This document shows, piece after piece, positions 23,970 through 35,175 of a stretch of DNA of 64,000 nucleotides. The position numbers and the translations under genes were made by a program. Each line of letters starts with the position of its first letter. Position 1 is the first letter of the stretch. Source of the DNA: Prunus persica (taxonomy: Eukaryota; Streptophyta; Magnoliopsida; Rosales; Rosaceae). Where the stretch lies: the NCBI RefSeq assembly GCF_000346465.2, contig NC_034009.1, positions 14,163,792 to 14,227,791 of the forward strand, given 5' to 3'. A model generated the notes under the pieces. That model saw only the letters and a program-made list of their open reading frames with translations, ran no database searches and was not told the origin of the DNA.

Positions 23970-24309
23970 ATGTCAGTTCAAAATACAATTGAGACACTTA
24001 TGACAACATACACTCAGCCACTACGCAGGATTAATTGTTCAATCCCAGAGGGCAGTATGATAGTCTCAACTGTTTTAAAGAAGAACAACAGTCGGCATAA
24101 CCATATTGTCTTTAATGAAAATCCGACTGTTTCGAAGAAGAACAATAGCCTACGTAACCATGTCGTTTTCTTTGAAGGAAATAAGTCTATGAGGACATCA
24201 TCTTCAACTCCATTGAAGATAAAATCCAAAAAGGGCAAAGTAAAAAAAACTGCATTGACGTCTCAGTAAAACAAGAAAATGGCATGCTCAAGGTAAAATA
24301 TCCAGATTA
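23970..24309 (+). pseudogene. Tail of gag-protease coding region
   Basis: An open segment to 24269 carries two near-identical blocks (KKNNSRHNHIVFNE and KKNNSLRNHVVFFE), an internal duplication of about 60 bases. It ends just before the right terminal repeat. Reverse transcriptase would be expected here in an autonomous relative, so an internal deletion ending at the terminal repeat is likely. Confidence 0.55.
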
Positions 24310-24585
24310 TGTGAGAACTACAAAAGGCTTGATCCCCAAAATGGGGTATGTAGGCAGTCTAGGGTTCCCTGGATGTAGCCGTAACATCAAGTAAATTCCA
24401 TTATTTATTTCATTCTTCATATTGGAACCAAAGGGTTTTTCTCTTTCCAAAGAGATTATAATTAAGAGATATTTTTATCTTGAATGGGTCGTACTCAATT
24501 AAACAATAAAAACTCTTATTTGTAAATAAGAGTGAGATTATGTCGGGTGAATTTTTAATTACTTTATTACACTTTTTATCAAACA
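24310..24585 (+). repeat. Right terminal direct repeat of gag-protease retroelement
   Basis: 276 bp, TGTGAGAACTAC to TTATCAAACA, differing from 20088-20365 at only a few positions, including T-run length. The sequence just outside (24586-24590, GAAAC) does not match that before the left copy (20083-20087, AATTA). No clear polypurine tract precedes it. Either one end was lost or the repeat is the 3' part of a longer LTR joined by deletion. Confidence 0.7.
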
Positions 24586-24639
24586 GAAACAGTTTTGTTA
24601 TTTTTGATAATGCCCCACAAGTTTCGAAGACGCCTAAAC

Positions 24640-24870
24640 CGTGCGGTGCGAGGATTGCAGCTCAGGTTGACTTTGTGTCTCCGAGGCCTGCGAGGATTGC
24701 TGCTGGGGTGGACTTGGTGTCTCCGAGGCTTGCGAGGAATGCAGCTCGGCTAACTTTGGGTTTCCGAGGTCTGCGAGGATGGAATTGACGGATATATGTG
24801 GAATTGACGAAACATTTGGAATTGACGGAATAATACTGGAATTGACGGTAATAACGGAATTGACGGATCA
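24640..24870. repeat. Two short minisatellites
   Basis: A unit of about 55 bases built on GTCTCCGAGGCCTGCGAGGA occurs three times at 24640-24780. It is followed by a 20-27 base unit on GGAATTGACGGA repeated about six times at 24780-24866. A diverged echo of the first motif's flank ('gccccac...ccgtgcggtgcgagga') reappears at about 25122-25165. No coding meaning was found. Confidence 0.7.
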
Positions 24871-25734
24871 GGAATGGGGGGTACGCCTAAGTGGAGAGAA
24901 TTTAGGTTTTAAGATGCTTTTAAACTAAATTGAGGATTTTATACGGTTACCTTTATTTTCTTAAGCGTCATATTTATGAACCTTACGCAAGTTTCGATAC
25001 AAGGGCCTTCGAAGCTTATAAATCTTTATTTTATTTTATTTTATTCTATTATGTTTATTTATCTTTATCTTTTACTATTTTATATAGCATTAAATAGCTT
25101 AAGTTTTTCTAGCATATTTTGCCCCACGAGTCTTAGAGATATCCATACCGTGTGGAGCGAGGATTATTAGGCAAGACGTGTCAACAATGGTGCCACGAGG
25201 AATTGATAGTTATGGCTTTCCAAGTGTGATTACCTGAATCTAAATGCTTTACTCCTTCATTTAATTAAACATATGTATAGCTCCCAAATTGGCAAAAATG
25301 ACATGTTATGCGTACATTATGAGTATGACTAATTGATCAGGTGGCTATTATTTGAATGTATTGCTCTTTAAAAGAAATTAAAACTTAATGACATGTTTTG
25401 AGATATATCTTAATTATCGTCTAATCTTCTCAAACCTTCCTGACGGCCAACGAACAGAACCGGATATAAATATATAGACAGACGGGTGGAATTTTGCTAA
25501 ACCCTATTATTAAAAGCAGTCCAACAAATAGAGAAAATAAAATGTAACTTTAAGGAAAACAAAACTAAAAAAACTTAATCAGAAACCTATCTGAGCGTAA
25601 TGGTTGAGTTAACTACAGAAGGTTTGGCTAAGCACAAGTTGAAAATTGACAATATTTTCTAAGCACGAGTTGAAAATTGAAATTAATTAACACATCAATG
25701 TTTCGAGCGTGCTTCTGGAGGCTCCAAATAGCAA
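24871..25734. other. Spacer, nothing recognised
   Basis: AT-rich sequence with short ORFs only and no repeat boundaries that I can define, apart from the echo near 25122-25165 noted for the preceding minisatellites. Confidence 0.5.
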
Positions 25735-26334
25735 TCATAAATATTCAAGAAAAACCTGGAAGCACTTTGTAGGCTTGTAACCATTGCAAGATATTTCGTT
25801 AAAACTCAAAGGAACATTTAGATTGCACATGACCTCACCGCCAATCTCATGATTCTTATCTTTGAAAGCAATCACCACGTCAATACTGTAAAGGCGAGTA
25901 GTATTTGAGAAGCAAGGGTTCCTCAAACACCATAGGCTTCCACCCTTGAACAACTGCATTCTGAAATATGGTTGTATTATTGGCTTCTAGGCGAAACGTT
26001 GTCTGGCTGTCAATCAAGGTGACAACGCCAGATCTTTTTTTTTTGATAGTATGCAGTGACTTGGGTGTCAATCAACTCAAAGGGGATCCTTGTAAGGGTT
26101 TGTGAGGGTGATGTTGAGGGGGAGCTTGTAGGAGAGAGTATGGTTGGTTTCGGTGTAATTAAATCGGGTAAGATAAGCACCGTTGATGCTGAATTCAGAG
26201 CCTTTTGGCTCTTCCACACTCAAGCAGGCATATAAAGTAAGAGCAACCACTGCGCAACAAAACAAACACAACCCCAATAATGTTTTCCGGGAATCTCTGT
26301 TATTCTCGTTGTATGAACTTTGAATTGCAGACAT
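25735..26334 (-). pseudogene. NDR1/HIN1-like (LEA2) protein pseudogene
   Basis: Reading minus from the ATG at 26334: a short cytosolic N-terminus, a membrane segment (LLGLCLFCCAVVALTLYACL, about residues 18-37), then the LEA_2 fold beginning SINGAYLTRFNY and LPLNITLTNPYKD. The frame breaks after NPYKDPL (about 26080), resumes as FELIDTQVTAYYQKKK, and breaks again at the A-run near 26036. It resumes with VVTLIDSQTTFRLEANNTT and ends in another frame with LYSIDVVIAF, MCNLNVPLS and a TKC end. At least three frameshifts exclude a normal product. The family (NHL, YLS9-like) are plasma-membrane proteins linked to defence and stress. Order and spacing of blocks match the family, about 200 residues. 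Confidence 0.78.
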
Positions 26335-26920
26335 GGCTAACAAGAAGCAAGAAACCGTTTAAGAAACTAATGGATACAAAGGCTAACTGCAATTCTAGGG
26401 TTTATATTATAGCCTGCCCATTCCAAAGCCTTGTTCAAAGAGAAGTTAGAATCCAAATCAATTGCAATTAGGTTGCCTTGATCTTTTGGTGGGGTAACAA
26501 TTCACGTACAAATTGGAAACTTAGGGAGAGGAGGATTAGGATTCGGTTGGCGCCTATTATCATGGGTAACTTTTGCTTTCTTTTTTTCTTTTTCAGACCA
26601 AAAGAAACTTGTGCTTTATTTTCTTTATTATAAAAGTTGCCCATTTCTTTTTACTTATTTAAAAAACCCTGCCATTTTTGTTATCCAACGTTTTTTTCCT
26701 AAACAATCCCTAATATCTAGCCTTTCCATTATTATGGTGTTGCTTGGACTCAACAAATCAAAGCATTCTCATAATACAAACTAGCCCCTTGACACATGTT
26801 CACGCACGTGCCAATTGGTTTTCTTTTTCTTTTTTATTTTTATTTTTAGAATTAAGAAAAAATAACAGGGTAGTTATGTTCCATAAAAATAGGACTTATT
26901 ATCTTATTTTGTTTACTTAG

Positions 26921-27208
26921 TTAGCCTCTTTGCACGCGCGGAAGCGCATGCGAGAGATTTTTTTTATAAAAAATTTTTAATTTATTTTAGAATTAAAAAA
27001 GATAATGGATACTTGTGTTCCATAAAAATAGGATTCATTATCTGAATTTTCTTTTAATTTTAATTTTTTTAATACGAAAAATTGTGAATTTACCATATTA
27101 TCCTCATTTAATTAATAATTTCAATTCTTAATGTTTGCATTAACCAACAGCATTTTCTGGTATTTTGAATGTTTCACCATTCTCTGCCTTTTGCTTTATA
27201 TATATAGA
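26921..27208 (-). mobile_element. Non-autonomous Helitron, copy 1
   Basis: Read on the minus strand it starts TCTATATATATAAAGC (27208) preceded by A, and ends with a GC-rich hairpin then GGCTAA (26921), i.e. a CTRR terminus. The 3' hairpin pairs TCTCTCGCATGCGC with GCGCGTGCAAAGAG around a short loop. It is the same element as 56857-57142, about 90% identical by eye. At 288 bp it encodes nothing. Confidence 0.75.
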
Positions 27209-28063
27209 TATAATACATATAATATACGTTCTTTCATAAATAATAAGAAAAATTAGGTATTAGACATAATTATCTTTACTAATTAGTATTTGAGACAAAC
27301 AATATTTCTGTTTTGGTTTTAATACCAAGGAATTGTATTTTGTTTTGGATTTGGCCAAAATGGAGTCGCAGATTCGTTGGCCCACCTTACATTAATCACT
27401 AAAAAGACAATTATACCCTTTTTGTTTAAAAACATGACCCAAATTCATTGGTTTACCTTTTTGTTGATCAGATCAAATATATATATATATATATCTCTCT
27501 CTCTCTCCACAGCAACGATGACCACGTTGCCAGATCTGCAATTGTTGATCCAAGATCAAGAGACCGATCTGCGATGGAGTGCTGCTGAACGAACCCTAAA
27601 ATTAACTAAGTACACGATACTATAAAAGTATATATTGAATTACTGATTTACCATAATATAACATGACCAAAAAGGATATATGAATTGTGAAACAAATATA
27701 ATTTTAATAAGTACAATCTACTAACCATATTCAACCCTAATCAAGTGATTGCTTGTCCTATTATGTTTTTAACGAAAGAGGTGGTAATGGCAAGAACTTG
27801 GAATTGCAAAAAAAAAAATGACAATAGTTTTAGTAGAAGCAGAAATCCATATGAAAAGTCAAAGATTTATAAACACTATTAAGAAAATCAAGCTGAAAAT
27901 CAACTATAAAATAATGCTACAAGTATTAGGGTGTATCAGAGGTATTTTTGGTAGTTCTATAGGATGTACTTAGTTAATTTTACATTTTAATTAAAATATT
28001 AGGGTGTGCTTAGATTATATAGTGTACTCAATTAATTTTAGAGTTCATTTAGCAGCACTGGCG
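27209..28063. other. Spacer with (TA)n(TC)n microsatellite
   Basis: A (TA)n tract followed by (TC)n lies at 27476-27507. Short ORFs (27377-27625) cross it and show no domain. At 27950-28040 'attagggtgt' and 'ttaattttagagttca' type phrases repeat. No gene is recognised upstream of the ATG at 28064. Confidence 0.5.
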
Positions 28064-28626
28064 ATGGAATTCTCAACCACCTTCCTCCTCTACCCAACCC
28101 CCCCGAAACGACGTCGTTCCGATCATCCCCAACACCCCAACCCACGTCTCCTCAAGTTCGAAGAACTCATAAGAATGGTGCAGGAATTGAAAGACCGCGA
28201 AATCGAAATGCGGAAAGCTAGAGAGGATCTCAACCTTCGGATTCAAGATGATCAGGTCGCGAGGGAGATTATGAAGATTCCAGAGGACGAGTGGCAAGAG
28301 TCCGGCGAACTCTTCGGCGAAGGCTGCTCCTCGTCATCGTCGACGAAGAGGGTTGAGAGTGAGAGCGTGTTCAGACTCTACTTCAAGCGTTTGGTGAGCG
28401 AGGAAATGGTTGGAAATGAGAGAGTGGTGCTCTGGCTGGGGTTGGGGTTCCGCTATGCGACTCCATGGATAATTTGGTGTTCGAGGTTTGGAAACCCCTA
28501 ATTGGGAATGGGATGAGCAAGAATGGTGCACAGTTGAAAGCCTTGATTGAAGGACTTAATGTTGCTCTTGCATTGGACTTGAAGCGCATCACCTTTTTCT
28601 GTGAGAATTTTCCCATTTTTCAGTTT
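28064..28626 (+). pseudogene. Orphan first exon of plant RBR-type E3 ligase
   Basis: From the ATG at 28064 the first part is Pro/Arg-rich with a coiled segment (VQELKDREIEMRKAREDL), then FRLYFKRLVSEEMVG. The frame then shifts: the next family block, CDSMDNLVFEV, PLIGNGMSKNGAQLKALIEG and ALALDLKRITFFC, lies in another frame (28465 on). It ends with FPIFQFV at a good donor (TTT|GTGAGT, 28627). These are features of the RNase-H-like N-terminal region of plant RING-between-RING ligases (ARI/RSL1-like). The RING1, IBR and RING2 exons, with their Cys/His sets, are absent from the following 2.5 kb. A frameshift plus the missing catalytic part makes this a truncated pseudogene. Confidence 0.7.
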
Positions 28627-29353
28627 GTGAGTTGCTATCTTTTCTCTTCTCTGCCTCGTTTTGGTCTATTAATGAAAAATAGTTAGGCTAATTGTGGGTT
28701 TTGCACTTTAATATAAAAATTCAATTTTTTAAAGATATGCTGATGAAATTCGATAGAGCAGATTGTATATTATCTGTTGTGGGCAGAGATGATACATTTT
28801 CTCTGACAAATTTTAGTTGGGTTTTCTCAGCATTTGTTTAATTTAGTTGCTAGTATATTACACCACAGTGACCACACCAGCATTATATTGATGCCGATGT
28901 GGACATAGCTAGGACAGGTGTCAAGTTTAGTTAAGTTAATTTTTCTTTGTTGCCATATGGCAATGTATGTAAAGGCATTCTAGCTTTTGAGGAAGAGATG
29001 ATATCATTGTCATACAGAGTTCTTCACTATTCTATTTCTCTCTTGGAATTGGGGGTTTGAAAATAATGTTAATCCTTACGATTTTATAGGTTTTTGTTTT
29101 TGTTTTTTCTTTGTTTGTTTGAAAAGATGGCCTGGTGTTGTTGGATGCATTTTTCTGTATAATTGCCTTTCTTTTTTTCTTTTTGATACAAGTGATTATG
29201 TTTTTGGTCAATTTTGTGAAAATCAAAATACTTGAGAAAAAAGAAGCTGCTTTGAAGAATCAAATTCAATTTCATCTAGTTGATCTGGAAGGAACTTCTG
29301 TTACCTTGATATGTTTCCATTGCATGTTCCAGTGTCTTTTCAATTAGCACGCT
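28627..29353 (+). other. Intron-like flank of the RBR fragment
   Basis: T-rich intron-like sequence follows the donor at 28627. A 70-codon ORF at 29135-29347 is hydrophobic and has no recognised domain. No RING-type cysteine pattern was seen. Confidence 0.4.
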
Positions 29354-30324
29354 TAGGGGTCGTTTGGTACGGCGGACTGTCATAGACTGGACTAAGTATT
29401 GGGACTGTTTCATATTAGCTCGAATTGGCCTAAGCTGGATTAAGTACTGACCTACGTTTAGTGATGCGTCGGACTAAAAAATAATTCTTATAATATTTTA
29501 ATTTAATTGGAGTTTTTGACCTAAAAAATAAATAAATGCTAAAAAAAAAAAAACCAATTCAAAGATTTATAACAATATCAGGCAAAAAAAAAAAAAAGAA
29601 GATTTAAAACAATAATAAAAAGAAAGCAAATAAATTTTTTTTTTATTTTTTTAATGAAGAATAAAATTATGATATTTGTTTTTTGGCTTCTCAAGATTAA
29701 TCTTAGTTGGTGGAAACATTGTTAAAGGAGTTAAGCTCTCTCAATATAATTCTAGGTTTTTCAAGGACCAAGTAAAACAATAATTAAATTATATATATAT
29801 GTATAATTTTTATATAGTTGACTTTTGACTTCAAACTGAAAAATATAATTTGACAAGGTACAAATTGCTTGCGATAAAGAAAGCATCACATCATGAATTA
29901 TTAAACTTGTTTCAATATCAAAAAAATATCAAACATTTGTAAATTACTATAGTTTGATTTTCCAAATGCAATATCAAAATAATTATTGTAATATTTAAAT
30001 TTAGTTAAGGATTTTTATCTAAAATAAATAAATGCTGCAAAAAAAAAAAATCATTCAAAGATCTAAAACAATAATTAAAAGAAAACAAATAAAATTATGA
30101 TATTTTTTAAAGAGAGGAGTCAGACTCACGTGTTCTATTTAGTGAGCGTGCTATTTAGAGAACCACTTTTCAGGCTCACTGTATTAGACGAGCGAGTGAG
30201 GCGTTTTTTTCACTATTGGACTATACAGTCTCATTTAAGTTAGTCCCGTCTCTTACCAAATAAGGGTTTCGAGTGCTATTTAACCCAATCCAGTTCAATA
30301 AGACGTACCAAACATTAGTGTTAC
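29354..30324. mobile_element. MITE-like element with GTTTGGTACG ends
   Basis: The left end reads GGTCGTTTGGTACGGCGGAC (from about 29356). The right end, reverse complemented from 30324, reads AATGTTTGGTACGTCTTATT, so the ends are imperfect inverted repeats centred on GTTTGGTACG. Inside, 'gactgg' blocks on the left answer 'ccagt' blocks on the right. Two interior segments repeat: 'ataaataaatgctaaaaaaaa' near 29530 and its relative near 30030. At about 970 bp there is no transposase, which fits a non-autonomous hAT-like or PIF-like element. Confidence 0.55.
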
Positions 30325-30739
30325 TTGTAATCCAACTGGGCAGGCAAGTGACAAAGAACGTAGCTAGAATTCTTTTTTATTAAATCAATTTGATAAAGCT
30401 CTAATACAAGGATTGCCACTTGCCCTTTGCTTGTTTCAAATATATTTTCTCCTTTTTATTTAAGGCCTATACTCATCACTCAAGTCTGGAGGTTGACGCA
30501 TCTTATTCTATTCTCGTTGTTCGTTGTACATAATGTGGTCTTGTTTTATATAGCACAAACGTTGTTTTATATAGCACATAATTTGGTCAAGCAATGATCT
30601 AATTTAGCTGCAACTTCTTATTATAAAGCTCACTTATTATACATTTATCTTGATTTGGAAATGGTTGATGTCATCACTGTCATATAATATCTTGCAATAC
30701 TATTTAAGCTTTAGTTCAGTGAAATTTTACACAGGTTCT

Positions 30740-31022
30740 GCATTGTAGTTTTGCACAAACTACATTGCAGTTTTGGTAATTATAATTAGATTTTTGCTCC
30801 TTCCTTGGCCTTAAACCTCACCAATTTGAAGAGTAGATGCTACCCAGATGAGGAATTGGGTGGGCAAGAGAAGAGTAGAACTACCCAAGAGCAAGGGAAC
30901 TCAAAATTGGACTTTTGGAAACTGCATTGCAGTTTTCATTTAATTACAATTGAATTTTTTTTCTTTCCTTGGCCTTCAACCTCACCAATTTGAAGAGTAA
31001 AAGCTACCTAGATGAGAAATTG
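30740..31022 (+). repeat. 165-bp minisatellite, left part
   Basis: About one and a half units of the repeat that resumes at 41261. The shared text includes CTCACCAATTTGAAGAGTA, 'gaggaattgggtgggcaagag' and the palindrome AAACTGCATTGCAGTTT (30920-30936). The unit is cut at 31022 by insertion of the LTR element, whose target duplication AATTG (31018-31022) lies within the repeat's own GAGGAATTGGGTGG. Confidence 0.85.
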
Positions 31023-33445
31023 TGACAGGACCCGCCCCGGAATTTCCCAGAAACCAGAGCGGACCCCGTCTTTATTCCGACATTACCCCGGTGCCGGGCC
31101 CACTCACTAAGAACCTAGACTCTCTACCAAAATTTTGGCAGAGTCTCCCCTGTAAATTAAGCAAACCCCACAAAAATTTCAACCTGCAACATACATAAAA
31201 TAATCCCAACCAGCAGCATGCTTTCATCATACAACACAATATACTAAATGGCATCCGGCCTCACAAGTAAAGTCTAACATGTGCGATAACAGAGCATCTA
31301 CTGAATTTAGTTTACAACAACAGTTGAGTAGAAGAAATTACTCAAATCCTAACTAGGGAAGTTCACAGTTCGAGCCTCGTACACCACTTGCATGCTTTCT
31401 GGAGCGACTACTGGCTGGGGGGCGCAAGACAGAAAATATGTGAGTGGACAAAATCAAGATTTGCATTTAAAATAACATTGCAACCCCACCGAGTAAAAAT
31501 AATGCTCAAGATATGCAGGTTTACAATTCATTATTTAATTACTCAAAAATATATTTCATTTAAAATTCTTTAAAAACACAAATCACTTCATCCATAAACC
31601 ACATTCCCACAATTTTCCTACTCCTGCCAACCGACTGATTAACTCTAATTTCTTCACTCTCACAACTATATATATATATATGAATATATAAATATAACTA
31701 TACAATATACTCATCACACTACCTAGGTACCAGGGAAACAATCCAATTAGGGGATCGTTTAACTAGCCCGCAGGATTTTCAGGTGCTATCCTGCGTCTAG
31801 AGATGAGCGGTCCAACCGGGGGACGAAACTCCATAGCTCACACACTGGAACATCCAACGCCATGTGTAGCTCCAATACTAAGTCCTACGCACGCAGACTG
31901 GATCATCACACACCGGAACATCCAACGCCATGTGTGATGATCCCAAGCAATATATCGAGTCTTCCCATACGCCGGAACATCCAATGCCGCGTATGGAAAA
32001 TATCTCACATGCCGGAACATCCAACGTCACGTGTGAGACTGATAACCTATTCTTCCCACACGCCGGAACATCCAACGCCACGTGTGAGAAGTCTAATAAC
32101 TGGGGAAGGTACTTACATAGTGTAATCATACAACTTCTCTCAATAACCCCTCATATTCAAGTTCTTCCACAACTCACCTCAACAATCCAAGTATCCCACC
32201 TATAGACAATATATATATATATAACTTCCCCAAAATCCATATAAAACATACTCTTGATACCCAAATATACCAAACCCACAATATATTGCCAAAGCGCTAT
32301 ACAAACATCAAATTCAACCTATGAATATAATATATTCAATAAACCATTAAAAACATTATGCATAAATCTTTCATCAATAAAACCATGCATATGATTGAAA
32401 ACAAAGTCCACTCACAAATATTCCCACGCTGCCTGACCACGAGAGGGTCCTGCCTGCTGAGTACGTGCAGTCGGAGCACCTATTTTGAGATATGAACCCT
32501 TAATTAATATAAACTTACTTCGAAGCAGAAATCACAAATTAAATACTTAAATCCCCAAGTTCCCAGTACATGTACGTTGAACGAGGTATCCTAAGGTCCG
32601 ATTACAGGTTTAGGAATCGCTCATGATTTTACGGTTATCGCTAACCCACAAACTTTGAATTATTAAATCGGAACATCCGGGGCTCCGATTCACGATCCAT
32701 GAAGTCCTACACGGTCCTAGAAATACCTAGAACAACATATATTAATTGGGAAACGATCCAATGGTCAGAACCTATCGAACCTGGATAACGCACAATATGC
32801 GAAAATCCGTTCGATAGTCAAACGACGTCCGAATTGAGATCTGCGAAATCCTACGCACTCATGACTACCTGAGGATCTCATCGAGACAAAGTGCAACTTC
32901 ACCACCCTCACCCATGATCCGCCACACGCGCCGGCAGCGCGTGGGTGTGTAGAGTAAATTCCAGCGACGGAAAAACTCCACACCCAAGCTCACCCTTCCT
33001 ACCCTAGCTTCTAATCGAGGTCAGGATCACATCAATCAACTATGGGGAGGTCCAATTCGGACGGCAACTGGCCGGAATTTCACTTTGAAATCCGGCCAAA
33101 ACCTCGGTTTTCAAATCAATTTTCTACATAGCAAATCAATCCAAACCTATGCAACAGTCAGCTAGACCAAGGAAAAAGAGGAAGAAACCTCACCTTATTT
33201 ACCGGGTTTGGGCGGCGGAGGCGACGACGCGGCGTCAGGAAGACTCGGGTTTGAACCAGTAGATGCCATCGGCAATTCACGAGTTTTTCGACGGGGAAAG
33301 CTGGCGGGTCTTGACTGGGATGTCGAGGGGAGTCGATCGGGACTAGTGCCGTCGATCGGGATGGCCAGAAATGGTGGCGGGGTGGTGGTTTCTGGTTCGG
33401 TGAACAGTAACGGGGGAGAGGGAGGTCACGCGTAGAGGGAGTATC

Positions 33446-33480
<35 letters not shown>

Positions 33481-33781
33481 TGTGTGTGTGTGTGTGTGTG
33501 ATAAAAGTGAAAAATCATATTTTTACTCTAACCCTTTTCGAAATAATTACAAGTTTGCCACTGAATTACTTTTGATCACCAAATCTTCGTTCCAACTCCG
33601 TTTCAAGCCTACTGCATGTCTATGAATTCGTCTCAATACAACTTACCCAAAAATACCAGTCATGATCCCAAAATCCTTCCGGATAATAAAATGACCAATT
33701 TACCCCTGCCCCAAGGATAAATTCGTAATTTCACTTTAAATAAATTAAAATAAGAATTAAATTTGGAGTCGGGGTGTTACA
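31023..33781 (-). repeat. 3' LTR (element sense) of the Tekay-type element
   Basis: 2759 bp, with TGACAGGACCCGCC at its plus-strand start and GGGGTGTTACA at its end. It contains five constant-loop hairpins (31835-32091), an 8-bp hairpin CGCAGGAT/ATCCTGCG (31769-31795), an AT microsatellite near 31668, and a (GA)n(GT)n tract at 33451-33501. The other LTR has only (GA)n at the matching place. Compared with 38631-41260 it carries extra hairpin units. Confidence 0.92.
31835..32091. other. Five stem-loops with constant 18-nt loop, covarying stems
   Basis: The loop is CCGGAACATCCAACGCCA or a 1-3 base variant. Stems: H1 AGCTcACACA/TGTGTAGCT (31835-31844, 31863-31871); H2 GATCATCACACA/TGTGTGATGATC (31901-31912, 31931-31942, perfect 12 bp); H3 CCATACG/CGTATGG (31965-31971, 31990-31996); H4 TCTCACATG/CGTGTGAGA (32003-32011, 32030-32038, one wobble); H5 CTTCCCACACG/CGTGTGAGAAG (32052-32062, 32081-32091, one mismatch). 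Every loop is exactly 18 nt. Stem sequences differ between units while pairing is kept. In the other LTR three units remain (39430-39600) and pairing has decayed. Confidence 0.85.
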
Positions 33782-33795
33782 ATCTACCCCTCCTT
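33782..33795 (-). other. Polypurine tract of Tekay-type element
   Basis: On the minus strand AAGGAGGGGTAGAT stands directly before the LTR start TGTAACACC. This is the expected place and composition for the plus-strand priming site of reverse transcription. Confidence 0.8.
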
Positions 33796-33827
33796 AAAAA
33801 ATTTTGTCCCCGAAATTCACGTACCTG

Positions 33828-35175
33828 TCAATGGAAGAGATAAGGGTACTTGGCCCGCATTTGCGCATCGAGCTCCCATGTAGCTTCTTCCACAATTTGG
33901 CTTCTCCACAGAACCTTCACTACTGGAATAGATCTGGAGTGCAACATTTGCTCTTTCCTATCCAGGATTTGCACAGGCTGCTCCTCATATGACAAATCTT
34001 CTTCTAACTCCAGAGGTTGATATTCTAGAACATGAGAAGGATCTGGCATGTATTTCCGAAGCATAGATACATGAAACACATCATGGACCCGAGATAGTTC
34101 TGCAGGTAATGCAAGTCTATAGGCAACAGGTCCGATGCGCTCAGTGATCTCATAGGGTCCAATATAACGAGGGCTTAACTTCCTACGTTTCCCGAATCTC
34201 AACACACCATTCGAAGGAGATAGCTTCATAAACACCTAATCCCCAACTGCAAACTCAAGATCCTTAGACCTATTATTCACATAACTCTTCTGTCGGTCTT
34301 GTGCGGTTTTCAGTTTCTCTTTAATCATCTTCACCTTCTCGGTTGTTGCACGGATACTATCCACTATTTCCAATTTCTTATCCCCCACCTCATTCCAACA
34401 AATAGGAGTCCTACACTGCCTCCCATATAATGCCTCATAAGGCATGATAACTGTTGTTATACGCAAATTCCACCAAGGCAAGGTGAGTATCCCATGCATC
34501 TTTCATCTGCAACACACATGACCTCAACATATCCTCCAGAGTCTGGATGGTCCTTTCTGATTGCCCATCAGTCTGTGGGTGAAAAGCTGTGTAGAACTGC
34601 AACCTAGTACCCATAGCTTCCTGTAAACACCTCCAGAATCGAGAAGTGAACCGAGCATCCCTGTCCGATACAATGGACATAGGTGCTCCATGTAATCTCA
34701 CAATCTCATCCACAAAGAGTTTTGCCAACTTCATCAAAGAATAAGTCTCCTTGATGGGTAGGAAATGGGCTGACTTCGTGAGTCTATCAACTATCACCCA
34801 AATTCCATCATGTCCCTTAGAAGTACGGGGAAGCTTGAAAACAAAATCTATGGTAATGCATTCCCACTTCCATTCAGGAATCGGAAGTGGTTGCATAAGT
34901 CCCGAAGGTTTCTGTCGCTCTGCCTTCACTTGTTGACAAATCAAGCATCTGCTCATATACTTGGCAATGTCCCCCTTCATATGCGGCCACGAGTAATATT
35001 CCCGTATGGTCCAATATAACTTGGTACTTCCCGGATGCATAGTGTAAGTGGAACAGTGAGCTTCCTCCATGATTTCTCTTTTCAGATCATAATTCTTAGG
35101 TACACAGAGACGAGTTCCTGTTATCAACGCTCCGTCTCCCCTTATTGCACAATCCTTCCGGGTACCATTTCCCAC
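33828..35175 (-). pseudogene. Integrase with chromodomain-like tail (Ty3/gypsy)
   Basis: Three consecutive minus-strand segments: 34435-35175, 34236-34499 and 33828-34235. The first holds the zinc-binding HHCC region (His 40 and 47, Cys 77 and 80) and the catalytic core: Asp in CITIDFVFKLP, Asp in IVSDRDARF, and Glu in DGQSERTIQTLED. A short deletion with frameshift separates NNSYHA from PYEALYGRQCRTP near 34450. A TAG at 34236 separates the second and third segments, which carry [24 protein letters not shown], and finally [16 protein letters not shown], the chromodomain-like end of Tekay-type integrases. The enzyme would insert element DNA; as read it cannot be made whole. Confidence 0.9.

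Noticed and set aside
24540..24788. 82-codon ORF with repeated RIAA.VD.VSPR
   Set aside because: It is the minisatellite at 24640-24780 read in one frame.
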